Source: an uncultured Eubacterium sp. (GTDB lineage Bacteria; Bacillota; Clostridia; Peptostreptococcales; Anaerovoracaceae). From it: a stretch of 64,000 nt of DNA. The stretch spans positions 1 to 64,000 of the forward strand of contig CALCFD010000048.1 in the NCBI GenBank assembly GCA_937900695.1, read 5' to 3'. The notes under the pieces are model-generated. The model saw only the letters and a program-made list of their open reading frames with translations. It did no database searches and was not told where the DNA came from. Both the position numbers and the translations under genes were made by a program. Positions 27,325 through 36,284 of the stretch are shown one piece after another; position 1 is the first letter of the stretch; each line of letters opens with the position of its first letter.

Positions 27325-29325
27325 TTGAATAAATTCATGTTAAAAAAGTATAAACGAATTGCAATTATGTTAATAATTGCAATATTAGTTTCGATTTTAC
27401 CATTATCCAATGCAGAGGCAAAAGGCAAAAGTAAAATTAGTATTAATAAAATATATGTAACAAAGTCGTATACTAGCATTTATTGGCAAAATAGTGGAAA
27501 AGCTAATAAATTCTACGTTTATAAAAAAATTGGTAATGGAAAATATAAAAAAATAGCAACTTTAAGTGGAAATAGAAAAACATATAAAGACAGAACTGTA
27601 AAATTAGGGGAAAAATACACTTATAAAATATATATGAAAAAGTTTGTTCGGATTTACAAAACCGCACCTAAACAAGTAGAAATTCGCAAATTAAAAACTC
27701 CAAAGATATCTACTATTCGAAATTCGAAGAATAATAGAGAGTATGTGAATATTAAATTTAATGGAAAAAAAGGATATAACTATCAAATTTATAGGAAAAA
27801 TACAAAAAATGGAGTATGGAAAAAGTTGTCTGTTATAAAAGGGAAGACTGGTGATAATAGTTATATAGATAAAAAAGTAAAAAAAGGTAAGAATTATTAT
27901 TATGCTGTAAGAGCTTATAAAAAGTCAGATACAATATATTTTTTTTCTGACTTAAGCAAAAGTATGGATACTATTTTAGGTGTTCCTAAAATAAAAGCAA
28001 AGTATGGTAATTTAAATACTAAACTGACTTGGAATGCATTACCAGGTCTGAAAAATGGTGGATATAGAGTATATAGGAAAAATGGGATAACTGGTAAATA
28101 TAGGCATATAGGAACAACTAGTAAAAACTATTTTGATGATATATATAGTAAAACTATTAAGACAAAAGATGAAAAAAAGTTATTAAAAGATGATTGCTTT
28201 GTTGATCCTGTGTCAAATTCTTTTATTTATACTGTTAAAGCGTATAGTAATATTTCAGGACAATATAAATATGGTCCATATTTAAAAGAAGGAACTATTC
28301 ATATGGAGAAGCCAATAATCATAAGTGTTGATTCAGGGAATATTACATGGGGAACAGTTAAAAATGCTGTGGAATATTATATTTACTCTGGTTATAGAGA
28401 CAAAAATGGAAAAACACATTGGAAAAAATTGAAGACAGTTAAACATACTAATAATATAAAACAAACAACAAATATCCAGAAAAATTCTCAAAATACTTTT
28501 TATACAGTAAAAGCTAGATATAATATAAATGGTAAAAATTATTACAGCAAATTTGAAAAAGATTTTAGTAAATTAAATTATCGATATAGCAAATCAAAAG
28601 TATTATTTTTAGGTGATAGTATTACTTATGGATCGCCGTATAAAAGTGCCTATAATAAAGAAATTTTTTCATATCCATATAGAGTTGGTCAGCTAACAGG
28701 TGCTGAAATTACTAATTTATCTATCCCAGGTGCTTCATTAGGATATAAACCAGGTAAACATTGGCTTATTGGTGAAGTTATAGATAAGGTTAATTTAGGT
28801 ATAAAAACTTCTTCTACATTGCATAAGACGAATAGTAAATTGAAAGATTATGATGTTGTAGTTATTGCAGCAGGAACAAATGATTATGGTTTTTCAAATT
28901 CACTTGGTTCAATAAAAAGTCTAAATAATAAAGAGTTTAATGGTGCCTTAAATTATACGCTGAATAGGATAAAAGAGGCTAATCATGAACGAATTAATAG
29001 TGGAAAAAAAGAAATAAAAGTAGTTATTATGAATCTTTTCTATAGTAACTTAGGGAAAGATCATAATAAAATTTCAAATAGATTTATCACACATAATGAA
29101 AAAGGACTAACTCTTAGAGATTATCAAAATAATATTGATAAGATAATAGAAAAATTTAAAGAAAGCGGTATGAAAATATATAAATTTAATAGTAATAATA
29201 TTGTGAATAGCTCAAATTGTTATTATAAAACGGCAGATAATTTGCATATGAGTAGAGCCACATATGCTGAAATTGGCAACAGTTTAACATCGTTTATGAT
29301 AAATTATAATATTTTAAATAGATAA
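27325..29325 (+). CDS. secreted SGNH/GDSL hydrolase with Fn3-like repeats
   Basis: 666 residues. A signal peptide (KKYKRIAIMLIIAILV then LPLSNAEAKG) is followed by several Lys/Tyr-rich units of about 90 residues that read like fibronectin-III modules (FYVYKKIGNGKYKKIATL, YQIYRKNTKNGVWKKLSV, YRVYRKNGITGKYRHIGT). The C-terminal SGNH hydrolase has GDSITYG (about 430), a block II Gly in IPGAS, AAGTND (about 515) and DNLHMS with the catalytic Asp/His (about 637). TTG 27325 has GAGGGG 7 nt upstream. It probably de-esterifies a surface polymer. Confidence 0.85.
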   Translation: MNKFMLKKYKRIAIMLIIAILVSILPLSNAEAKGKSKISINKIYVTKSYTSIYWQNSGKANKFYVYKKIGNGKYKKIATLSGNRKTYKDRTVKLGEKYTYKIYMKKFVRIYKTAPKQVEIRKLKTPKISTIRNSKNNREYVNIKFNGKKGYNYQIYRKNTKNGVWKKLSVIKGKTGDNSYIDKKVKKGKNYYYAVRAYKKSDTIYFFSDLSKSMDTILGVPKIKAKYGNLNTKLTWNALPGLKNGGYRVYRKNGITGKYRHIGTTSKNYFDDIYSKTIKTKDEKKLLKDDCFVDPVSNSFIYTVKAYSNISGQYKYGPYLKEGTIHMEKPIIISVDSGNITWGTVKNAVEYYIYSGYRDKNGKTHWKKLKTVKHTNNIKQTTNIQKNSQNTFYTVKARYNINGKNYYSKFEKDFSKLNYRYSKSKVLFLGDSITYGSPYKSAYNKEIFSYPYRVGQLTGAEITNLSIPGASLGYKPGKHWLIGEVIDKVNLGIKTSSTLHKTNSKLKDYDVVVIAAGTNDYGFSNSLGSIKSLNNKEFNGALNYTLNRIKEANHERINSGKKEIKVVIMNLFYSNLGKDHNKISNRFITHNEKGLTLRDYQNNIDKIIEKFKESGMKIYKFNSNNIVNSSNCYYKTADNLHMSRATYAEIGNSLTSFMINYNILNR

Positions 29326-29338
29326 GGAAATGAACTAT

Positions 29339-30670
29339 ATGATTACAATAATACAAACAGTATATATCGTTATATTTAATACAATTTATAAATTAACGAA
29401 ACATATTAGTGAAAAACATAGAAATATAGGTATATTTCTATGTTTATTTGCTTTAGTTTCACTGTTTTGGGTACAATGTAGTAATTTTTTAATAGGACTT
29501 AGATTTAATACAATTCATAGATCCAATATAGGTATGATATTATTAGTAATATTATGTGTTTTAAGCGTAAATAAGCCACTAAAAAAAGTATCATGGAAAA
29601 AATGGTTAGTATATCCATATTTTTTAGCAGCTATTTTTATGGTAATTGCAAGCTTTGATCATTTTACAGGAAATGGCTATCAAAGCTATGCATGGCAACT
29701 TTTAGTAATATTTCCGGCTTTATATTTTGTTTGGAATAATAGAAAGGACTATGAAATATATTATAATCTTTTAGCAAAGGCAATAGTTTTTTCTGGAACG
29801 GTAGTAATTATATTAACGTTTATATTAAGGCCAGTTAATGAATTCTCTATGCTTTCAGGTAGATATATGGGACTATCAGATAATTCAAATTTGCTTGGAA
29901 TGATAGGTATAATTATTACAAGTGCTTCTCTATATTTAATTAGCCTGTGTAAAAAAAGTATATGGTTTTATTTAATTATAAATGGAATTGCAACTACTTT
30001 TATATGGTTATCTATGGCGAGAACAGCTGTGCTAGTTTTAATATTTCAAATAATAGCATGGTCTATTATGCTGATACGTATAAATATTTATAATAGAGAT
30101 TTTACAAAGATGTTAATTATATTGATGACAATTGTTATAATGATAGTATCAGTTCCAGTTTTTAAATGTGTTTTAACTAATTTAGGCGAAAAACAAATGC
30201 AAGCATATGCAGCAGAAACAAATCCAACAATAGAAGAAAGATTCGATATAAAAGATAAAGATTTGGGAAGCTTTGTATCAGGAAGGGATTATTTGTGGAA
30301 GTATTATTGGGACAGGATGACATTTATTGGGAATGATTGTACAAATCATGAAATACCTACAGGGTCTGGAACAGCATTACATAATGCTCATAATACTTAT
30401 TTGGAAGTTGGATTTAGATATGGTATTCCAGCCGGAATCTTTTATTTTGTTTTTATGTCAACAGTATTAGTTATGATGAATATAGGAATTTTAAATGGAA
30501 ATAGGAAGAAATACAGTATATTTGTGGTAATGGCAATTTTAGCTTATGGTATAGAATCATTACTAGACGTGCAAACTTTGCCATTTAGCAGAGGTCCAGT
30601 ATTAATATTTTATTTAGTTGCTATGGTTTTATTTGATGGAGATTTAATTAAAAAAGAAACGGGGAATTAA
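29339..30670 (+). CDS. O-antigen polymerase/ligase family protein (second Wzy)
   Basis: Integral membrane protein of 443 residues with about ten helices. The outer loop and Wzy_C motif are seen in SGRDYLWKYYWDRM and LHNAHNTYLEVGFRYGIPAG. ATG 29339 is preferred over 29330 because AAGGA lies 10 nt upstream and the truncated paralogue at 24815 starts at the same place. The first wzy (13344) is only distantly similar. The locus thus carries two full polymerase or ligase candidates. This one ends 1 bp before the transferase that follows. Confidence 0.82.
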   Translation: MITIIQTVYIVIFNTIYKLTKHISEKHRNIGIFLCLFALVSLFWVQCSNFLIGLRFNTIHRSNIGMILLVILCVLSVNKPLKKVSWKKWLVYPYFLAAIFMVIASFDHFTGNGYQSYAWQLLVIFPALYFVWNNRKDYEIYYNLLAKAIVFSGTVVIILTFILRPVNEFSMLSGRYMGLSDNSNLLGMIGIIITSASLYLISLCKKSIWFYLIINGIATTFIWLSMARTAVLVLIFQIIAWSIMLIRINIYNRDFTKMLIILMTIVIMIVSVPVFKCVLTNLGEKQMQAYAAETNPTIEERFDIKDKDLGSFVSGRDYLWKYYWDRMTFIGNDCTNHEIPTGSGTALHNAHNTYLEVGFRYGIPAGIFYFVFMSTVLVMMNIGILNGNRKKYSIFVVMAILAYGIESLLDVQTLPFSRGPVLIFYLVAMVLFDGDLIKKETGN

Positions 30671-30671
30671 A

Positions 30672-32240
30672 ATGGATGTAAAGGCAGTAATGAATAATGT
30701 TAAAAACAAAGGAATAAAAGAAACTTATAATATATATACAGATAGAAAAAATAAAAGAAATAGCATTTCAAAAAATAATAATTTTGAATTAGATATTTTG
30801 AAAAAAGAAGTAGCTACTTTAAAAAATAGAGTACTTGAGCTAGAAAAAACACACATAAATACAGAAATAGACACTTTGTTTTTTAATTATAATCAAGCAG
30901 ATTCTCAGGATATATTGGATAAACTTATAATGGATTTTGAAGAAATATGTAAAAAAACTTTTCAATTTCCAGTAAACGAATGTATTAACGTTGTTGAAGA
31001 TATTTGTCAAAGAGTTGCTAAGTTACCTATGGATGATTTTCGTAAAGGTGTTTATGATATAATATTCGAATATGAAAAGACTAAAGGCTATAAAAAAGCT
31101 CTTAAAGAAAAATATATCAAAAATATTCTTCCTCAAATTTACAATGAAAAAGGTAAAGAACCTATAAAGAATACTATCGTATTTATGGAAAGAGGAGGTA
31201 AAAAATCTCCAAGTTTAAATTATATTTACGATGCGGTTAAAAAGAAAGGTGAATATGAAATAAAATTACATGAGTTAAAAGTTAATGTATGGCCGTTTAC
31301 AGCTTTTTATTTGAATGCTGCAAAATATATTGAAGATTGTGCAACTGCAAAGGCTATTTTTATATGTACAGCCAATGATTTAATGTCATATTTTACTTTA
31401 AGACCAGAAACAACATACATACAGTTATGGCATGGATGTGGTGCATTTAAAAAAGTTGGTGCAAGTACAGTAGGTAAAAAGTTTGGAAAGAGTGCTAAGG
31501 CAAGAGCTGAGTATCCAGATCATACAAATTACTCTTATGTGACTATTGCAAGTCCAGAGGTTTCTTGGATTTTTGAAGAGTCTATGAGCATTGATAAAGA
31601 ATCAGGAATAATTGTTCCTACAGGTATAAGTAGAACAGATGAATTTTTTGATAAGAATTATATAGAAAATTGTTATCAAAAAGTTCATGAAATAATTCCT
31701 GCGACAAAAGAAAAGAAAATTATATTGTATGCTCCAACATTTAGAGGGGAGGTAGCAAAAGCAACTTCACCAGATTTTCTAGATGTTAAGAAATTTTATG
31801 AAGCGTTAGGTGATAAATATATTTTGATATTTAAACATCATCAGTCTGCTAAGACAATTCCAGAAATTCCAGAGGAATATAAGGATAGATTTGCTTTTGA
31901 TATGACAAGAGGCAAAGGTATGACCATAAATGATCTTATGACTGTAGCTGATATTATGATAACTGATTATTCATCTGTTGTATTTGAATATTCATTATTT
32001 GAAAGACCTATGGCATTTTTAGTAAATGACATAGATGAATATATAGATGAAAGAGGTCTATATTATGACTTTGATGAAGTTACGCCTGGTCCACTATGTT
32101 ACAGTACTGAAGAACTGATAGATTATATTGCAAATATAGATGAACGTTTTGATAAGAATGAAGTAACTGAATTTAAAAATAAGTTTATGTCTTGTTGTGA
32201 TGGTCATTCAACTGAAAGAATTTTAGATTTAATAAAATAA
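30672..32240 (+). CDS. CDP-glycerol/CDP-polyol phosphotransferase (TagB/TagF family) with coiled coil
   Basis: 522 residues. Residues about 35-60 form a short coiled coil (LDILKKEVATLKNRVLELEK). The rest is the GT-B fold of the family, with IQLWHGCGAFKKVG (the conserved His of the WHG motif), YAPTFRG and ITDYSSVVFEYSLFERPM near the end. It would add glycerol- or ribitol-phosphate-type units to a lipid-linked acceptor on the inner membrane face. It starts at ATG 30672, directly after the polymerase stop. Confidence 0.85.
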   Translation: MDVKAVMNNVKNKGIKETYNIYTDRKNKRNSISKNNNFELDILKKEVATLKNRVLELEKTHINTEIDTLFFNYNQADSQDILDKLIMDFEEICKKTFQFPVNECINVVEDICQRVAKLPMDDFRKGVYDIIFEYEKTKGYKKALKEKYIKNILPQIYNEKGKEPIKNTIVFMERGGKKSPSLNYIYDAVKKKGEYEIKLHELKVNVWPFTAFYLNAAKYIEDCATAKAIFICTANDLMSYFTLRPETTYIQLWHGCGAFKKVGASTVGKKFGKSAKARAEYPDHTNYSYVTIASPEVSWIFEESMSIDKESGIIVPTGISRTDEFFDKNYIENCYQKVHEIIPATKEKKIILYAPTFRGEVAKATSPDFLDVKKFYEALGDKYILIFKHHQSAKTIPEIPEEYKDRFAFDMTRGKGMTINDLMTVADIMITDYSSVVFEYSLFERPMAFLVNDIDEYIDERGLYYDFDEVTPGPLCYSTEELIDYIANIDERFDKNEVTEFKNKFMSCCDGHSTERILDLIK

Positions 32241-32248
32241 GTGAATTT

Positions 32249-32272
32249 AGAGGGATTTATGAAGATCCCTCT
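32249..32272 (+). terminator. stem-loop between phosphotransferase and tagD
   Basis: AGAGGGAT (32249-32256) pairs perfectly with ATCCCTCT (32265-32272) around an 8-nt loop. No clear T-tract follows, so it may be a weak terminator or an RNA-stability hairpin. Confidence 0.4.
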
Positions 32273-32350
32273 TACTGTGTTGTAAATAGTGGTAAATTCA
32301 ATTAACATATTATATAATATATTATTATGTATAAAATTAGGAGGAAAACT

Positions 32351-32767
32351 ATGAAAAGAGTATTAACATATGGAACTTACGACTTATTACATTATGGTCA
32401 TATACGTTTACTTAAAAGAGCAAAAGAATTAGGAGATTATTTGATTGTTGCAATTTCAACTGATGAATTTAATGCAATAAAAGGTAAAAAAGCATATCAT
32501 AATTTTGAAACAAGAAAAGAAATGTTAGAAGCTGTAAGATATGTGGACTTAGTAATTCCTGAAGAAACATGGGAGCAAAAAAGAAATGATGTAGAGAAGT
32601 ATTATGTTGATACAGTCGTAATGGGAAGTGACTGGGAAGGCAATGAAAAGTTTGAAGACTTAAAAGATTTGTGTGAAGTTGTCTATTTAGATAGAACAAA
32701 GGGTATTTCAACATCAAAAATAAAGAAAGAACTAAATATAACACAAGAGGGTTTATATGACAAATAA
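32351..32767 (+). CDS. tagD: glycerol-3-phosphate cytidylyltransferase TagD
   Basis: 138 residues, the normal length for TagD. The nucleotidyltransferase HxGH is at 14-17 (LLHYGH), RYVDLVIPEETWEQK and DWEGNEKF follow, and the closing RTKGISTSKIK contains the ISTS motif. It makes CDP-glycerol from CTP and glycerol-3-phosphate. The start at 32351 has TAGGAGGAAAAC before it; an in-frame ATG 24 bp upstream has no ribosome binding site. It overlaps the next phosphotransferase by 11 bp, so CDP-glycerol is probably its donor. Confidence 0.93.
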   Translation: MKRVLTYGTYDLLHYGHIRLLKRAKELGDYLIVAISTDEFNAIKGKKAYHNFETRKEMLEAVRYVDLVIPEETWEQKRNDVEKYYVDTVVMGSDWEGNEKFEDLKDLCEVVYLDRTKGISTSKIKKELNITQEGLYDK

Positions 32768-34472
32768 TAATTATGTAACAGAGTGGTGTAAAGAAATAAA
32801 ATTTACCATAACAGACATGAAATGGGAAAGAATTTTTTTAGAATTTACCATTGAAACTGAATATAAAGGTGAAGTGAATTTTGCATTTGCAAAGTTTAAA
32901 AGAAATTTATTAAATAAGGAAGAACGAGATGAATTAGGCGCAGAACCTATATATGATTTTGAGATAAAAGAAACTGCACCTATAGAATATGACAGATATG
33001 AAGACGGAAAATATTATTTTTCTGTTAATATGGCGGCAGCTGATGGAAGAGAGTTTTTAGATAATGGTAAATGGAGAATATGTGCATTTATGCCTGAGGG
33101 AGCTTCAGTAGCTCTTATATCAAATGAATTAGCATATAATCTTGATGATTTATCTCGAATTTTTAGATATGGCAGAAGTAAATATGCATATAATTTGTCA
33201 TTTAGTTTGAGGAACTTCGATGGTGAAAACTTAGAACTGTATTTCAATAGCTATTTTATGATGCAAAATAAAACATGGAAGCGAAGAAGGTACATCCAGG
33301 AAGCATTTACTAAAAAAGGGAAATTTAAACGTTTTTACATGTATTTAGTCATTTGGATGATACGTGCCTTTTATCATACTGTATCAGCAGTTACTCCTAA
33401 AGATGGAACTAGAATTTTATTTATGACAGAAACTAAAGATTATTTATGGGGTAATTTAAAGTATATTGATGATAGGATAAAAGAACGTGGTTTGGATAAA
33501 CAGTTTAAATTATCTTACTCGTGTAGACGAGCTGTTGGTAGTCATATGAGTGTTTTAAGTTGGATTAAGACCGTATATTTAGTAGCTAAACATGATTATA
33601 TTTTTATAGATGATTATGCTCCTGTTTTTGGATTTTTCAAATTAAATCCTAAAACAAAGCTAATACAGGTATGGCATGCAGGTGAAGGATTTAAATCTGT
33701 AGGATACAGTAGATTTGGGAAAGATGGATCACCGTTTCCATCAGAATCTTGTCATAAAGCATATGACTATGTATTAACAGGATCAAAAAATCTAGTAAAA
33801 GTTTATGAAGAAGTATTTGGTATTGAGAAAAAGGCATTTTTACCTGTAGGTATGGCTAGGTTAGATGACTTTTTAGATGAAGAAAAAATTAAAAACTTTA
33901 AAATTGATTTTTATAAGGAGTATCCAAATTTAGAGGGTAAAAAAATAGTATTATTTGCGCCTACTTTTAGAGGTACAGGACAAAAAACTGCATACTATGA
34001 CTATGATAAGCTTGATTTAAAACAAATATATGAGTTTTGTGGTGATCAGTGGATTTTCTTAGTAAAGATGCATCCATTTGTTGATAATCCAATAGAAATT
34101 CCAGAAGAATACCAAGATAGAATAATAGATTTTGCTACCTATCCAAATATAAACGATTTATATTATATTACAGATGTGCTTATTACAGATTATTCTTCAA
34201 ACTATTATGAATATGCACTTCTTAAGAAGCCTGTATTATTCTATACTTATGATAGAGAGTTTTATGAATTAACAAGAGGTGTTCACAGAGATGTTAAAAG
34301 CCATGCACCAGGTAAGGTTTGTGATACTTTTGATGAGCTAATTACAGCTCTTAAAAATGAAGATTATGAAATAGAAAAACTAGATAAATTTGTTGAAGAA
34401 AACTTTAGCGAATATGATGGTCATGCTGCAGATCGTGTGATTGATCAGATATTGTTAGGAAAGGAAGAATAA
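32757..34472 (+). CDS. CDP-glycerol glycerophosphotransferase (TagF/TagB-like)
   Basis: 571 residues. The first about 190 form a beta-rich N-terminal domain (TITDMKWERIFLEFTIETE) found in some TagF-like proteins. A basic amphipathic helix near residue 190 suits membrane contact. The catalytic domain has IQVWHAGEGFKSVG, FAPTFRGTGQKT and LITDYSSNYYEYALLKKPVL. It polymerises or primes polyol-phosphate chains. It overlaps tagD by 11 bp and is followed after 1 bp by the IspD/TarI-like gene. Confidence 0.87.
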   Translation: MTNNNYVTEWCKEIKFTITDMKWERIFLEFTIETEYKGEVNFAFAKFKRNLLNKEERDELGAEPIYDFEIKETAPIEYDRYEDGKYYFSVNMAAADGREFLDNGKWRICAFMPEGASVALISNELAYNLDDLSRIFRYGRSKYAYNLSFSLRNFDGENLELYFNSYFMMQNKTWKRRRYIQEAFTKKGKFKRFYMYLVIWMIRAFYHTVSAVTPKDGTRILFMTETKDYLWGNLKYIDDRIKERGLDKQFKLSYSCRRAVGSHMSVLSWIKTVYLVAKHDYIFIDDYAPVFGFFKLNPKTKLIQVWHAGEGFKSVGYSRFGKDGSPFPSESCHKAYDYVLTGSKNLVKVYEEVFGIEKKAFLPVGMARLDDFLDEEKIKNFKIDFYKEYPNLEGKKIVLFAPTFRGTGQKTAYYDYDKLDLKQIYEFCGDQWIFLVKMHPFVDNPIEIPEEYQDRIIDFATYPNINDLYYITDVLITDYSSNYYEYALLKKPVLFYTYDREFYELTRGVHRDVKSHAPGKVCDTFDELITALKNEDYEIEKLDKFVEENFSEYDGHAADRVIDQILLGKEE

Positions 34473-34473
34473 A

Positions 34474-35235
34474 ATGAGTAAAAATATAGCTATTATTTTT
34501 GCTGGTGGTAGTGGAGCACGTATGGGTTCGGGACTACCAAAACAATTTTTGGAAGTAAATGGTAAACCGATTATTATTCATACACTTGATATATTTGAAG
34601 ATCATCCTTTAATTGATGAAATATATATAGCCTGTAAGGAAGAGTATATTGGTAAGTTAAAAAAGATGATTGAAAGATTTTGGATTAAAAAGGTTAAGTC
34701 TATAGTTCCTGGTGGAGCAACTGGCCAAGATTCTATTTTTAATGCGCTTACTGCTGCTAGAAAAGATAATAATGATGATGCAGTTGTGTTAATGCATGAT
34801 GGAGTTAGACCATGCATTACTAGTGAACTTATTGATGATGTAATAAAGAGTGTTAATGAAAAGGGATCAGCTATTACATGTACTGCTCTTTTTGAAACTC
34901 CGGTAGTAAGTCATAATGGTGAAATTGTTGAAGAAGTTCCGTCAAGAGATGCATTTTATACAGCACAAGCACCTCAAGGATTTAAAATCGGTGAGATATA
35001 TGAAGCTCATCTAAAAACTAGAGAAATTAATCCAAGTTATGAAGGTATCGTAGATAGCTGCACTCTTATGAGAAGCTTAGGTAAAGAAGTTGCTATAGTT
35101 AAAGGAAATAGAGGAAATATAAAGGTTACAACACCAGAAGATTTATATATTTTCAGAGCTATGATACAGTACAGAGAAACTCAAGATGTATTTGGATTGA
35201 GTCAAAAAGAAGTACCAGCTAAACTTAAAAAATAG
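34474..35235 (+). CDS. IspD/TarI-family cytidylyltransferase
   Basis: 253 residues. The nucleotide-binding loop is FAGGSGARMGSGLPKQFLEV (about 9-28), followed by MHDGVRPCIT, the APQGFKIGEI region and GNRGNIKVTTPEDL. TarI (ribitol-5-phosphate) and IspD (MEP pathway) are hard to separate by eye. The residue stretch GSGLPKQF and the surroundings of polyol-phosphate transferases favour a CDP-alditol or CDP-ketose role. The partner is not TarJ but an extended SDR 16 bp downstream, so the product could be CDP-ribitol or, as in pneumococcal Abp1/Abp2, CDP-arabinitol. Confidence 0.82.
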   Translation: MSKNIAIIFAGGSGARMGSGLPKQFLEVNGKPIIIHTLDIFEDHPLIDEIYIACKEEYIGKLKKMIERFWIKKVKSIVPGGATGQDSIFNALTAARKDNNDDAVVLMHDGVRPCITSELIDDVIKSVNEKGSAITCTALFETPVVSHNGEIVEEVPSRDAFYTAQAPQGFKIGEIYEAHLKTREINPSYEGIVDSCTLMRSLGKEVAIVKGNRGNIKVTTPEDLYIFRAMIQYRETQDVFGLSQKEVPAKLKK

Positions 35236-35251
35236 AATATGGAGAATTACA

Positions 35252-36277
35252 ATGAATAAGATTTTGCAAGAAGATATTAATAATATTTTAAAAGAAGACT
35301 TAAATTGGGATAGTTTTAAAGGAACAAATGTATTAATAACAGGTGCTAGTGGTATGCTAGGTAGCTATATGATGAATGTATTAATCGAACTAAAGAAGAG
35401 AGGATTTGATATAAACATTTATGCTTTAGTAAGAAATTCTAAAAAGCTATCTGAAGAAGCTTTACCATACATTACAGTTATGCAGCAGAGTGTAGTAGAA
35501 CCAATAGTAACAGATGTTAAATTTGATTATATTATTCATACTGCAAGCCCAGCAAGCCCACTTATTATGAGAGAAGATCCAGTTGGCACAATTGCTGCTA
35601 ATACTTTGGGAGCTTTTAATACTTTAAATCTTGCTAAAGAAGGTAGTGGCAAAGGCTATTTATTTATTTCTTCTAGAGAAATATATGGTCAGCCATATCA
35701 TAATCAGAAGGTATTTACAGAAGATACTTATGGACTAGTAGATCCGTTAAATGTAAGATCTTGTTATCCTGAAGGAAAAAAAGCAGCTGAAACAATGTGT
35801 GTATGCTTTAAAGAACAGTATGGAGTTAATACTAAGATTGCAAGACTTGCTCATACATTTGGACCAGGTATGTCAATAAACGATGGAAGAGTTCAGGCTG
35901 ATTTCTTAAAGAATGTTGTAAATAATGAAGATATTGTTTTAAAAAGTGAAGGAACAGCTATTAGAACTTATACATATGTTGGAGATGCAGTTTTAGCACT
36001 ATTTTATATTCTTCTTAACTCTGAAGATGTTGTTTATAATATTTCAAGTGAAGAATCAACAGTTTCAATTAAAGAGCTTGCTGAAACTTTAGTTAATGCT
36101 TATCCAGAAAGAAACTTAAAGCTTGTTTTTGATATACCAAAATCAGATGCTAATGCAGGATGTGCACCATTTACTCTAGGTATCTTAGGTAGTGATAAAC
36201 TTAAAGCTTTAGGTTGGAAACCAATCTATAGCTTAGAGGAAGGTTTAAAGAGAACAGTGGAATTTTTGGAAGGTTAA
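35252..36277 (+). CDS. extended SDR NAD-dependent epimerase/dehydratase or CDP-ketose reductase
   Basis: 341 residues. The NAD site is TGASGMLGSYM (about 30-40), the active-site Ser is in FISSREIYG (about 144), and YxxxK is CYPEGKKAAE (about 171-175). The DGRVQADFLK and RTYTYVGDAV segments are typical of sugar-nucleotide SDRs. Next to a CTP-transferase and phosphotransferases it would be expected to reduce or epimerise a CDP-linked pentose/pentulose. UDP-sugar decarboxylase or epimerase activity is an alternative reading. Confidence 0.72.
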   Translation: MNKILQEDINNILKEDLNWDSFKGTNVLITGASGMLGSYMMNVLIELKKRGFDINIYALVRNSKKLSEEALPYITVMQQSVVEPIVTDVKFDYIIHTASPASPLIMREDPVGTIAANTLGAFNTLNLAKEGSGKGYLFISSREIYGQPYHNQKVFTEDTYGLVDPLNVRSCYPEGKKAAETMCVCFKEQYGVNTKIARLAHTFGPGMSINDGRVQADFLKNVVNNEDIVLKSEGTAIRTYTYVGDAVLALFYILLNSEDVVYNISSEESTVSIKELAETLVNAYPERNLKLVFDIPKSDANAGCAPFTLGILGSDKLKALGWKPIYSLEEGLKRTVEFLEG

Positions 36278-36284
36278 TATTTGA

